Positions 27,842 to 36,264 of a stretch of DNA of 64,000 nucleotides are shown here, piece after piece. Within the stretch, counting starts at the first letter, position 1. The number at the start of each line of letters is the position of its first letter. Source of the DNA: Paenibacillus_AQ nitricinens (GTDB lineage: Bacteria > Bacillota > Bacilli > Paenibacillales > Paenibacillaceae); assembly GCF_052056485.1 (NCBI RefSeq), contig NZ_CP183948.1:6014001-6078000 (forward strand). The letters are read 5' to 3'. The position numbers and the translations under genes were made by a program. Below the pieces are notes generated by a model. That model was not told where the DNA came from. It made no database searches and worked only from the letters and a program-made list of their open reading frames with translations.

Positions 27842-28150
27842 TTAGCGTAATGGAAGATTGTTATTTTCGCTACGGATAACACGGAAATCACTCGCTTTAT
27901 ATCCGTCTGTATTAGCTTTGAAAGTAATTTGAACTATATCCGAGTTAGAATCTTGTGTCATAACTTCCCCTTCAAGTACGCTCATAATTTTAAGACGAAG
28001 TTCAAAAATTAGGATCTCATCCAAGCACTCCCGTTGAATGTCGACGTTATATTTAGTTGATGACTCCTCATCGTAAGCTTCAGCACAATCCATTACTGTA
28101 AAGTTGGTGACCCCTATTATCAAAATCAAAATTAGACCTCTCCACCACAT
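27842..28150 (-). CDS. Small secreted or membrane-anchored protein, unknown
   Basis: 102 residues. The N-terminus has a clear hydrophobic signal (LILILIIGVTNFTV) followed by a cysteine, but not a canonical lipobox. The mature part is acidic, with conserved-looking DFRVIRSENN near the end. GGGGG precedes the ATG and a terminator follows, so it is a real monocistronic gene of unknown function. Confidence 0.6.
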   Translation of the reverse strand: MWWRGLILILIIGVTNFTVMDCAEAYDEESSTKYNVDIQRECLDEILIFELRLKIMSVLEGEVMTQDSNSDIVQITFKANTDGYKASDFRVIRSENNNLPLR

Positions 28151-28302
28151 GAGAAATAACCCCCGTCTATTTTTGGTTATTTTCCCCCAATCGATTATTA
28201 AACTATCCTACCCGTTGGCATAACATTAACATAGCATACTGATACATAGGTTCTATCCATCAAATGAATATAGAAGAATCAATTAGTGAAGGACGATTCT
28301 AT

Positions 28303-28345
28303 AAAAAAATGGAGCTACATATTAGTTATCTAATACGTAACTCCA
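28303..28345 (-). terminator. Terminator of the isochorismatase-like gene
   Basis: Minus strand TGGAGTTACGTATTAG-ATAA-CTAATATGTAGCTCCA followed by TTTTTTT. It lies 31 bases past the stop at 28377. Confidence 0.8.
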
Positions 28346-28376
28346 CTTATTATCATTAGCTTCTATTAGTAGAATC

Positions 28377-28850
28377 TCAAGCAATGGTCTCCATTAAAAA
28401 TTCGATCACCGGGTAAGAGATCATATGCCGATCACGGTAAATCGAAGTAATTGCCTCTGGCTGTGTGCTAAGGACACCCTTTTGTAGAATGGCTGCTTGA
28501 AAACCTCTTTCTTGTGCACCGTTAATAGTAAAGGTTACGCAATGTTCTGCGGCGAAGCCCGCAACGATGATGAATTCAACACCATGTTCACGTAGCAGTT
28601 GTTCCAAATCCGTTTTCCAAAAAGCATTAGAGAATTCTTTCGCCATCTGGATATCCGTGGGTGCAACTGTAATTTCCGGTATACTATTTCTAGCTTCTGG
28701 ATCCGTATCTGTATTCGCCCCTTCCATGTCTTGTATATGGATAACGATTTGGTCCTTCGCACGAAGTAACCCAGACACATGATTAATATATTCACAAGCC
28801 TCACTTACATTTAATCTCTCCATATGATCGTGTAAGAAAAGGTTTTGCAT
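28377..28850 (-). CDS. Isochorismatase-family cysteine hydrolase with an abnormal start
   Basis: From ATG 28850 the frame gives 157 residues with the nucleophile cysteine in AAEHCVTFTINGA and the KEFSNAFWKTDL segment of the family. The frame is open further upstream and encodes KIGFLIID just before this ATG, the first strand with the catalytic aspartate of the triad. No ATG, GTG or TTG lies there; a TAG closes the frame at 28886-28884. The GAGAGGGG ribosome site at about 28893-28886 fits a start at the TTC (28883) or ATA (28877) codon. Either translation begins at a non-standard codon and the enzyme is active, or the gene has lost its start and Asp. Substrate unknown. Confidence 0.7.
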   Translation of the reverse strand: MQNLFLHDHMERLNVSEACEYINHVSGLLRAKDQIVIHIQDMEGANTDTDPEARNSIPEITVAPTDIQMAKEFSNAFWKTDLEQLLREHGVEFIIVAGFAAEHCVTFTINGAQERGFQAAILQKGVLSTQPEAITSIYRDRHMISYPVIEFLMETIA

Positions 28851-28977
28851 ATCAATAATTAGGAATCCGATTTTTATTTTGAACTACCCCTCTCAGAACA
28901 AATCTAGTTTCTATATTAATCTGGATGTAGATTCAGTTCAAGGGAATAAATGAATTAGACGATTTTGTACAATAGCA

Positions 28978-29883
28978 TCATATGTTACGCCACGCCTCTT
29001 CATTTAGTTCGTTATTAATGCCGACCCCAGCTAAGGAGCCCATAGAAGCGGCAATAATGGCTTGATGAAGATGTGTTGTTGCATCACCGGCACTATAAAC
29101 GCCTGGAACGTTCGTTTTACCGAGATTATCGATGATTACTGTTCCTGTTTCTGTGAATTCACAACCAAGGGCTTGTGGCAAATCCGACCCGATCATAAGC
29201 TTCGGTCTAAAAAATATCCCCGTACATACTATGCTAATACCATCCTTCAACACAACTTGCTGCACCATGCCATTGTCAGATTCGATCGACTGAATCGGTG
29301 AGTCATAGACAGGAATGTTATGTTGATTTAGCTCTTCGCGTTGTGCATCCGTCAAGTCATCAGATCCATTAGTACATATGGTTATCTTTTTCGTCCAACC
29401 AGATAACACTCGGGCCATATGCGTTGCATCGGCTCCCTTAACAATTACGACAAGAGGCTGATCTCTTAGTTCCCATCCATCACAATAGGGGCAGATAAAG
29501 GCGCTTTTACCATATACGTCTTTGAGTCCCTTAATATCCAACGGGAGGTCTTTCATCCCTATGGCGAAGAGCACCTTTTTACTTTGAAAGGTCTGACCCT
29601 GAACCGTCTTAATTTGAAAATCACCATCGGTTCCCGTAATCGATATGGCGGTATCTTCCGCAAAAGTAACGGAGTGATAGGCACTAATCTGCTCCTTCGC
29701 AATTCTCCTGAATTCGCTTGGACTTATAGAATCTCTAGTAAGAAAGCCATGCGTTTCTCGAGTCACCCTATTACGTGCGCGACCTTCATCAATCACAACC
29801 ACACTTTTTCTTGCCCTGCCTAGCACCAGAGCAGCATTTAGACCTGCCGGTCCTCCACCGATAATTACACAATCATGAGTCAT
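28978..29883 (-). CDS. Thioredoxin-reductase-like FAD/NAD(P) oxidoreductase
   Basis: About 301 residues from ATG 29883, which follows AGGGAGA; the frame begins eight codons earlier without a site. FAD motif VIIGGGPAGLNAA at the N-terminus, active-site CPYCDGWE (about 132-135), and FAD-closing VYSAGDATT. The CxxC type and length fit low-molecular-weight thioredoxin-reductase-like proteins such as GliT/HlmI relatives, which oxidise or reduce a small disulfide. No thioredoxin gene is adjacent, so the partner is unknown. Confidence 0.85.
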   Translation of the reverse strand: MTHDCVIIGGGPAGLNAALVLGRARKSVVVIDEGRARNRVTRETHGFLTRDSISPSEFRRIAKEQISAYHSVTFAEDTAISITGTDGDFQIKTVQGQTFQSKKVLFAIGMKDLPLDIKGLKDVYGKSAFICPYCDGWELRDQPLVVIVKGADATHMARVLSGWTKKITICTNGSDDLTDAQREELNQHNIPVYDSPIQSIESDNGMVQQVVLKDGISIVCTGIFFRPKLMIGSDLPQALGCEFTETGTVIIDNLGKTNVPGVYSAGDATTHLHQAIIAASMGSLAGVGINNELNEEAWRNI

Positions 29884-30091
29884 CCTAATTCTCCCTTTCG
29901 CTTTCAATTTATATTAAAGATATTAGAGACTTACGTTATCCATTATGGATTTAAAAAAAGAACACTCCATAATCAGGAATATTACACTCGACTCTTTAAT
30001 TAAAGACTTTATGAATCTATAATAACTTCAATAATTCTAAAAGGCAAGGATTTTTCTATTTAATCATTGCCCTCTTGGAATCCCAGCTAGA

Positions 30092-30925
30092 TTACCGCAA
30101 AAGTGTAGTAGCCCATAAAAACAGCTTGTTGTCAGGATTAACAAATCCCTTTTTATTTTTATCTAATGTCGATATTTGTTTCATTTCCTCATCAGATAAA
30201 CTAAAATCAAAAATTTCCAGATTCGCCTTTAATCTTGCAGGATTAACCGATTTGGGAATAACTCCAACATTGCGCTCAATGTTCCACCTTAACATAACTT
30301 GAGCCGTTGTTTTACCGTGTCTTTCAGCAATGCTTGTTAATATAGGGTTATCGAATAAATCTTTATTTCCATGTCCAAAAGGACTCCACGCTACATGTTG
30401 GATATTCTTATTCACCATATAATTATGCAAATCGGGCTGCTGTAAAAACGGATTCGTATGAATTTGATTTACAGCAGGGACTATTGAGCCATGCTTCAAT
30501 ACATCACTCAGGTGCATTTGTTCAAAGTTAGACACACCAATGGCTCTAATTTTACCCTCTTTGTACAATTCCTCTAATATCAACCAGCTCTCAACATATT
30601 TCGGGGATGGCCAATGGATCAAATAAAGATCTATATAATCTGTTCCCAGTTTTTTCAAACTCATTTCAAAAGCCTGTTTCGTTCTTTTACCATGATCTGA
30701 ATTCCACAGCTTTGTTGTAATAAATATATCCTTTCGATTTACACCTGATTTTTTAATTGTACTTGCAACAAGTTCCTCATTATGATAAAAAGCGGCGGTA
30801 TCAATATGCTTATATCCATTTCTCAATGCCCAAATGATTGCATCTTCGTGTTCATTTTTCATTTGGTATACACCCAATCCGACTTTCGGTAACAAAACTC
30901 CATTATTTAACAAGTAATTTTCCAA
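30092..30925 (-). CDS. Aldo/keto reductase
   Basis: 277 residues from TTG 30925 after GGGAGG. The catalytic tetrad is in place: Asp and Tyr in HIDTAAFYHNEE (about 41-52), Lys in TTKLWNSDHG and His in DLYLIHWP. The NADPH site IPKSVNPARLKAN is near 220. This is the prostaglandin-F-synthase/2,5-diketogluconate reductase type, reducing aldehydes or ketones in the cytoplasm. It lies 41 bp downstream of a TetR gene in the same direction and is probably controlled by it. Confidence 0.93.
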   Translation of the reverse strand: MENYLLNNGVLLPKVGLGVYQMKNEHEDAIIWALRNGYKHIDTAAFYHNEELVASTIKKSGVNRKDIFITTKLWNSDHGKRTKQAFEMSLKKLGTDYIDLYLIHWPSPKYVESWLILEELYKEGKIRAIGVSNFEQMHLSDVLKHGSIVPAVNQIHTNPFLQQPDLHNYMVNKNIQHVAWSPFGHGNKDLFDNPILTSIAERHGKTTAQVMLRWNIERNVGVIPKSVNPARLKANLEIFDFSLSDEEMKQISTLDKNKKGFVNPDNKLFLWATTLLR

Positions 30926-30966
30926 AGAATAATCCTCCCATACACTATTATTTTATATCAGCAGAG

Positions 30967-31533
30967 TCAGTCGATTCTGATAGCATTCCAGCAGCTTCGT
31001 TCTATTCCTTGAATAAGCTCTGGTGTCTCAATTATTTTTCCATGTTGAATTTCTTTGAAGAAGCTAACAAATGCGCCATAAACAATACAGATTAATGCAT
31101 TTGAAGGAAGCGAGCTGAACACCTCTCTCTCTTTGCCACTTTCTATGATTGCGACTAAAAAATTCATAAATCCATCAAACACGCTCCGGCTCTTCTCATT
31201 TAAATAATATGACTCTGCATGTGAATCTATAAATAGCAGCGCGTATATATTGCTTTTTGCAAATCCGACCATTTGATAAAACACATGGCGAAATTGCTCA
31301 CGAATTTCATTTGAGTTTGGAAAATCAGTTTTAATGGTCTCTGAAAACTCCATCACTACTTTTTGAAACAATGAATTAACTAGTGACTCTTTACTTTCAA
31401 AATATCGATAAATTGTTCCCGCTCCTACTTTTGCCGCTTCCGCAATCATTGGAACAGTCGTTCCATCATAACCTCTTTCTGCAAATAATTTTAAAGCCGC
31501 TTTATAAATTTCCTCTTCCTTGTTTGTAGACAA
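30967..31533 (-). CDS. TetR/AcrR-family transcriptional regulator
   Basis: About 188 residues from TTG 31533, which lies nine bases behind AGGAGA; the GTG three codons upstream is too close. The N-terminal helix-turn-helix reads TTVPMIAEAAKVGAGTIYRYFESKESLV (split here for length into TTVPMIAEAAKV and GAGTIYRYF). The C-terminal helices bind an unknown inducer. It is co-directional with the aldo/keto reductase. The perfect palindrome just upstream is the likely autoregulatory operator. Confidence 0.9.
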   Translation of the reverse strand: MSTNKEEEIYKAALKLFAERGYDGTTVPMIAEAAKVGAGTIYRYFESKESLVNSLFQKVVMEFSETIKTDFPNSNEIREQFRHVFYQMVGFAKSNIYALLFIDSHAESYYLNEKSRSVFDGFMNFLVAIIESGKEREVFSSLPSNALICIVYGAFVSFFKEIQHGKIIETPELIQGIERSCWNAIRID

Positions 31534-31556
31534 TAAGAACACCTCTCCTTCTTGCG

Positions 31557-31572
31557 GAATGAATATTCATTC
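31557..31572. promoter_or_regulatory. Palindromic operator of the TetR-type regulator
   Basis: GAATGAATATTCATTC, a perfect 16-bp palindrome 24 bp before the start codon. Its size and symmetry fit a TetR dimer site. Confidence 0.7.
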
Positions 31573-31656
31573 TTCTTCACAATAAAACTCCTTTATAAAA
31601 AAAGCAATCAAAATATTAGAATTTTTTTCCTATAATTTAAAGATGAAAAGACAAAT

Positions 31657-31693
31657 AAGGATGTCTCTGAAGTATTTGCTTCAAGACATCCTT
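31657..31693 (-). terminator. Terminator of the GH43/ABC operon
   Basis: Minus strand AAGGATGTCT-TGAAG...CTTCA-AGACATCCTT hairpin, 50 bases past the GH43 stop. The T-run after it is interrupted (ATTTGTCTTTTC), so it may be leaky. Confidence 0.65.
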
Positions 31694-31743
31694 AAGTACA
31701 ATTTCATAATAAGCCCTATCAATAAGGGATGCTGTACTTTCAA

Positions 31744-32709
31744 TTAGAGCACTACCGGCCGGATTCTGCCGTCTTCCTCATAATGGAGCTCCGTAAATTT
31801 CATACTGCGTTTATGGTCCACACCGCCAGACAGCGATGCGTCATGATAGAACAAATACCATTTCTCGTTAAATTCCACAATAGAATGATGGGTCGTCCAG
31901 CCAATGACTGGATTCAGGATCGTTCCTTGGAAGACAAAGGGTCCGCAAGGCTTGTCACTCACCGCATAGACGATCTTATGGGTTGTGCCAGTAGAGTATG
32001 AGAGATAGTATTTCCCTTTATACTTGTGCATCCATGGACCCTCGAAGTATCTCCTGTCTTCATCACCCGCAAGGATTAATTTCCCTTCTTCATCAATAAT
32101 GGTGATCTCCTGAGGATCAGATTTGAATGTCAGCATGTCTTCACTCAGCTCACCCACCCAAGGACCGTAAGCCGGTTCCTCTGGGCCCTTTTCTACCGCA
32201 TCTTGTTGAAAAATACCGTCTTGCCACTTTTCTAATTGTCCGCCCCATAAGCCTCCAAAATACATGTAGGCTCTTTCGTCCTCGTCCACGAATACGGCTG
32301 GATCAATGCTGAAGCTCCCTTTGATATAGCTTTCTTGAGCCTGGAAAGGACCAGACGGAGAAGTTGACGTAGCCACTCCGATACGGAAAATCCCCTCCTT
32401 GTCACGGGCCGGGAAAAACAAATAATACATCCCCTGCCGGTACGCGGCATCGGGCGCCCACATTTGCTTCGAAGCCCAAGGCACATCCCGAAGATGAAGT
32501 GCCTCTCCGTGATCTACACAGGGAGATGTAGGATCTTCCAAGGAAAACACATGATAATCTTCCATTGCATACTGGTCACCATTATCATTCGTAGGTCCAT
32601 CATGGTCGATATCATGGGATGGGTAAATATACAGCTTGCCCTCAAATACATGAGCGGAGGGATCGGCTGTATAGAGATGGGTAACTAACGGTTCATTTTT
32701 TGTGGCCAT
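31744..32709 (-). CDS. Glycoside hydrolase family 43 enzyme
   Basis: About 321 residues from ATG 32709, which follows AGGAGGAG; the longer frame lacks a site. The five-bladed GH43 propeller has its three acidic residues in TADPSAHVFEGKLY (base Asp), SFSIDPAVFVDED (pKa-modulating Asp) and YFEGPWMHKYKG (acid Glu). There is no signal peptide, so it acts inside the cell on imported oligosaccharides, as beta-xylosidase or alpha-L-arabinofuranosidase types do. It is the last gene of the ABC transporter operon, 52 bp after the second permease. Confidence 0.9.
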   Translation of the reverse strand: MATKNEPLVTHLYTADPSAHVFEGKLYIYPSHDIDHDGPTNDNGDQYAMEDYHVFSLEDPTSPCVDHGEALHLRDVPWASKQMWAPDAAYRQGMYYLFFPARDKEGIFRIGVATSTSPSGPFQAQESYIKGSFSIDPAVFVDEDERAYMYFGGLWGGQLEKWQDGIFQQDAVEKGPEEPAYGPWVGELSEDMLTFKSDPQEITIIDEEGKLILAGDEDRRYFEGPWMHKYKGKYYLSYSTGTTHKIVYAVSDKPCGPFVFQGTILNPVIGWTTHHSIVEFNEKWYLFYHDASLSGGVDHKRSMKFTELHYEEDGRIRPVVL

Positions 32710-32761
32710 AATAGGACTCTCCTCCTGATTGAGATTACTTATTTGAAGCCAGAAGCCAATG

Positions 32762-33616
32762 TTATTCTTTGACGCCACCAAGCGCTACGCCGGCGATAAT
32801 ATATCTGGATAACAAGAAGTAAACCACAAAGAGCGGTAAAGCCGTCAAAGCCAGACCCATATAGATCGAGCCGAACTCCGTTTTGTAGATATCACCTCGG
32901 AGCAAGCTGACCATGATTGGCATAGTATATTTCTCCTTCTGTGTCAGCAATATCAGCGGCATGAACAGGTTGTTCCAGTTAGCCACAAAGGCAAAAATGG
33001 CCTGTGTTGCAACTGCCGGCATCATCAGCGGTAAGATAATCCGGTTGAAAGTGAAGAATTCACCTGACCCATCTACGCGCGCAGCTTCCACGATCTCTAT
33101 CGACAGAGTTGCGAGCAAGTATTGGCGCATGAAGAACACCACCGCCGGTGCAGCAATTGCTGGTAGAATCAGCGGGAGAAAATTATTGGTCCAATGTAAT
33201 TTATACATGAACTGATAGAATCCGATGGCGCTTGCCTGGGAAGGAATCATCATCACGCACATGATGAAGGTAAAGAATGGCCCCCGTAGCTTCCAGCTGT
33301 AAGTCACCAGCCCATAGGCCGCCAAAGACGAGAAATAGACCGTGCAGAGGGTTGCAGAACTGGCGATAATGAATGAATTCATGAAACCTTGAAGCGGATC
33401 AAAGCTCTTGTCGAGCAGTACTCGCAGATTGCTCATCATGTGGCTCGAAGGAAGCAGTGAAAGACCGCCTTGGATTTCCGGTGTAGAGCGCGTGGCATTT
33501 ACAAACATGATCCAAAACGGCAGGATACTGAGCACCGCCAAAGAGATGCAAACCACATAGATAATCGTCTTGTTGATCTTTCGGTTAACGGTCCCGCTTT
33601 TCTGATTATTTGCCAT
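32762..33616 (-). CDS. Sugar ABC transporter permease, MalG/CUT1 type
   Basis: 284 residues with six membrane helices. The cytoplasmic EAA loop reads EIVEAARVDGSGEFFTFNRIILPLMMPA (the core is EAARVDGSGEF), which contacts the ATPase. It overlaps the preceding permease by 11 bp, indicating translational coupling. No ATPase gene is in the operon, so a shared MsmX-type ATPase elsewhere is expected, as is common for CUT1 systems in Firmicutes. Confidence 0.93.
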   Translation of the reverse strand: MANNQKSGTVNRKINKTIIYVVCISLAVLSILPFWIMFVNATRSTPEIQGGLSLLPSSHMMSNLRVLLDKSFDPLQGFMNSFIIASSATLCTVYFSSLAAYGLVTYSWKLRGPFFTFIMCVMMIPSQASAIGFYQFMYKLHWTNNFLPLILPAIAAPAVVFFMRQYLLATLSIEIVEAARVDGSGEFFTFNRIILPLMMPAVATQAIFAFVANWNNLFMPLILLTQKEKYTMPIMVSLLRGDIYKTEFGSIYMGLALTALPLFVVYFLLSRYIIAGVALGGVKE

Positions 33617-34592
33617 GTGTTACGCCTCCCTCACGGGCTGCTGCTGCAGCTTTTCTGTACTTTTGTTTTTGTATTTTTTTAAGTCTTGATGCATCGCGGT
33701 CACGCATCACGTAGAACAGAATTCCAGCCAATATTGCTGAAATCAAGAACATGATCATGCTCGCTGCTGCAGCACGATTGTACATATAGCTGCCCTTGAA
33801 TGCTTGCCCGTAGATAAACATAGACGTGGTAAGCGTAGAATCGTCCGGACCGCCTGCAAGAAATAATTGCGGAATATCGAACATGGTCAAACCGCCCACC
33901 ATCGATGTAATCAGTGTGAACAGCAATATCGTACGCAGACTCGGCAGTGTGATTCGGAAGAAGGTTTGAAAACCATTCGCCCCGTCAATCGCTGCGGACT
34001 CGAAGAGGGCAGGATTTATACCCATAACGCCAGCGATCAGGACGATCATGGTGTTGCCGTACCACATCCAAAACTGGATGAACGCGACAATGCCCCGTGC
34101 TGTCGTCTTATCCTGCAGGAAGAACACCGGAGCGTCTGTCCATCCCAACATTTGAAACAAACTGTTTACAGGACCCATCGGGTAGGCGAATAAAGTGCTG
34201 AACAACACGGCAATCGTACTAGCAGTAATGATATTAGGCATATAGAGCAGAACCTTGAACAAGCCTTGTCCCTTTATGTTTAGACGCTTATTCGTGAACC
34301 ATGCAGTTAGCAAGAGCGCGAGAAGCATCTGAGGAACGAAGTTAGTAATCCAGAGTAAGCCGGTGTTGAATAAGGACTTCCGGAACGAGGGATTATCAAA
34401 GAGAAGATCTTTGAAGTTCTGAAAAGGATTATCAAGGATATGGATCGGTTTGGGTATGATTCCTTTCATATCGGTGAATCCAATAACTGCGGTATATAAA
34501 ATGGGATACAGTGAAAAAATCAGAAATGCAAGAACAAATGGAAAGGTAAAAATATAACCGTATTTCGCATAGTTCACATTTTTGCGGCGCAT
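33606..34592 (-). CDS. Sugar ABC transporter permease, MalF/UgpA type
   Basis: 328 residues with six membrane helices and an EAA-type loop (FESAAIDGANGFQTFFRITLP). It pairs with the following permease to form the CUT1 channel. It is separated from the binding-protein gene by a short interval holding a GC-rich hairpin. The C-terminal tail is rich in Lys, Arg and Ala. Confidence 0.93.
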   Translation of the reverse strand: MRRKNVNYAKYGYIFTFPFVLAFLIFSLYPILYTAVIGFTDMKGIIPKPIHILDNPFQNFKDLLFDNPSFRKSLFNTGLLWITNFVPQMLLALLLTAWFTNKRLNIKGQGLFKVLLYMPNIITASTIAVLFSTLFAYPMGPVNSLFQMLGWTDAPVFFLQDKTTARGIVAFIQFWMWYGNTMIVLIAGVMGINPALFESAAIDGANGFQTFFRITLPSLRTILLFTLITSMVGGLTMFDIPQLFLAGGPDDSTLTTSMFIYGQAFKGSYMYNRAAAASMIMFLISAILAGILFYVMRDRDASRLKKIQKQKYRKAAAAAREGGVTHGK

Positions 34593-34618
34593 GCTCTCAC
34601 CTCTTTAGTTGATATGAA

Positions 34619-34642
34619 GGGGCGGGATTACTCCCCCGCCCC
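34619..34642 (-). other. GC-rich intercistronic hairpin
   Basis: GGGGCGGG (34619-34626) pairs perfectly with CCCGCCCC (34635-34642) around eight bases. No T-run follows, so it is not a normal terminator. Its place between a binding-protein gene and permease genes fits an mRNA-stabilising element that keeps the binding protein more abundant than the channel. Confidence 0.6.
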
Positions 34643-34654
34643 TCCGAATCCTTC

Positions 34655-36061
34655 TTATTCGCTTTCAATGCCAAGTTGGTCTTTGACTTGTTGCTTAAAG
34701 GTTTCGATCGCTTTGGCACGGTCCTTATTGCCTGCGGTGTATTCGCGTACTTGATCACGCCAGAGCTTATTAATTGTTTCGTCGTACTGGGTCAAGTTCT
34801 TACCTGAAGCGTTAGCATTGGCCGGTACAAACACGTCGAACATGTTCTGGCCGCCGAGCAGCGGAACTTCGCCATTTGATTTGGACATGACAACGGAGGA
34901 TGCAACGCTATCCTTCGTTCCTTGCTCGCCTTCCTTCATAGTACCGTTAGCCCAGTAATATTGAAGTCCCGTTTCAGAGGTATCGAGTGTAACCCACTTC
35001 ACAAAGTCCGCAACAGCCTGTTTCTTAGCATCGTCCTTGGTCACGTCTTTGTTGGCAAGCAGCCAAGTACCGCCCCAGAAGAAACCTGTTGTTGGTTCGG
35101 ATACAGCCCAGTCGCCATTCGTGTCTTTTACTTGACCGTTCATCACATAGTTGATGAGCCAAGCAGGACCGAAGAATCCGAAGATCGGTTGAGCGCCGGC
35201 ACCGGACATATCCGCATACCATGCTTCCGTCCAGTCTGTCGTATCATTGTGATAACCATTGTCTTTCAGCTTTTTAGAAAGATCCAGGAACTCTTCACGC
35301 TTTGGATCGATATGAAGCTTGCCATCAACAATCCAGCCCTTGTCAGAACTATTCTCGATCGGGTGCCAGATATCGCCGTCGCCAGAAACGATGCCGTATC
35401 CTTTAGCTTTCAGCTTCGCGGCTGCATCGTAGAATTTATCCCAGCCTGGTCCAATTTCATTTTTGATGGTGGCTGGATCGTCTGTTCCAAAAACATCCTT
35501 CGCAATAGAGCGGCGATAGATAAAGGCACCGCCAGTTGCTTGATAGCCGAGGGCTTTTAATTTTCCATCTAAACTGCCGATATCAACCGAGTATTGCGCG
35601 ATGCCAGCGTCCTTAACCATTTGGTCATCAAGACCCATATCAGAATAGTTGGCTGCATAGCTGGATGCATCGCCTTGGGTATACTTAAGCACGAATGCTG
35701 ATTCTGCTGCATAAATGTCAGGGGCATCTTTACCTCCCGCTGACAGAGCCTGATCAAGAGCAGGCTGATAAGCGCCGTCAGTGGTAGCGATAACTGTAGT
35801 TTTGAACTCTACATTCGCATCAGGATGGGTTTCCATATACTTCTTGGTCATGTTAGGAATCTCGTCCGTAAAGCTCCAGAGATTGATAGTGACTTTCTCA
35901 CCTGTTCCTTTTGATGGAGCTTCGGTAGCATTTGCTGCTGGTGCAGTCGTTTGACTTGGGCTAGATGAGTTAGAATTTGAGTTCCCACCACATGCTGCGA
36001 GAGCAGATGACATCACAAGCAATGTAGAGATCCCCACTAAACTACGTTTCATACTTTTCAT
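34655..36061 (-). CDS. ABC transporter sugar-binding lipoprotein
   Basis: 468 residues. Lipoprotein signal with lipobox ALAACGG (Cys near residue 24), then a Ser/Asn-rich tether and a periplasmic-binding-protein type 1 sugar fold (SBP_bac_1). It captures an oligosaccharide outside the membrane for the two permeases. First gene of the transporter operon: a perfect cre site is 39 bp upstream and a terminator closes the previous unit. Confidence 0.92.
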   Translation of the reverse strand: MKSMKRSLVGISTLLVMSSALAACGGNSNSNSSSPSQTTAPAANATEAPSKGTGEKVTINLWSFTDEIPNMTKKYMETHPDANVEFKTTVIATTDGAYQPALDQALSAGGKDAPDIYAAESAFVLKYTQGDASSYAANYSDMGLDDQMVKDAGIAQYSVDIGSLDGKLKALGYQATGGAFIYRRSIAKDVFGTDDPATIKNEIGPGWDKFYDAAAKLKAKGYGIVSGDGDIWHPIENSSDKGWIVDGKLHIDPKREEFLDLSKKLKDNGYHNDTTDWTEAWYADMSGAGAQPIFGFFGPAWLINYVMNGQVKDTNGDWAVSEPTTGFFWGGTWLLANKDVTKDDAKKQAVADFVKWVTLDTSETGLQYYWANGTMKEGEQGTKDSVASSVVMSKSNGEVPLLGGQNMFDVFVPANANASGKNLTQYDETINKLWRDQVREYTAGNKDRAKAIETFKQQVKDQLGIESE

Positions 36062-36099
36062 ATCTTTGCCTCCCCTTTTGTATTATTACTTCGGTTCTT

Positions 36100-36113
36100 T
36101 GTAACCGCATACA
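36100..36113 (-). promoter_or_regulatory. cre site of the sugar ABC operon
   Basis: TGTAACCGCATACA on the plus strand fits TGNAANCGNNNNCA at every fixed position. It lies between the upstream terminator and the binding-protein gene, so CcpA repression of uptake is expected. Confidence 0.75.
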
Positions 36114-36200
36114 TAATTATAGATCCTGCAATCCTTAAGCATAAGGACACCCTCTTTAGGAAAACTTCCACTATTTTTAGATTCAGTTCTATAGAGCGCA

Positions 36201-36240
36201 AAAAAAAGAGACATCAAAGGATCTATCCCTTGACGTCTCC
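36201..36240 (-). terminator. Terminator between the two binding-protein genes
   Basis: Minus strand GGAGACGTCAAGGG...TTTGATGTCTC followed by TTTTTTTT. It ends the kinase/regulator/lipoprotein transcript and isolates the transporter operon. Confidence 0.8.
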
Positions 36241-36264
36241 ATGATCTGTTGATATTTCTGAACA

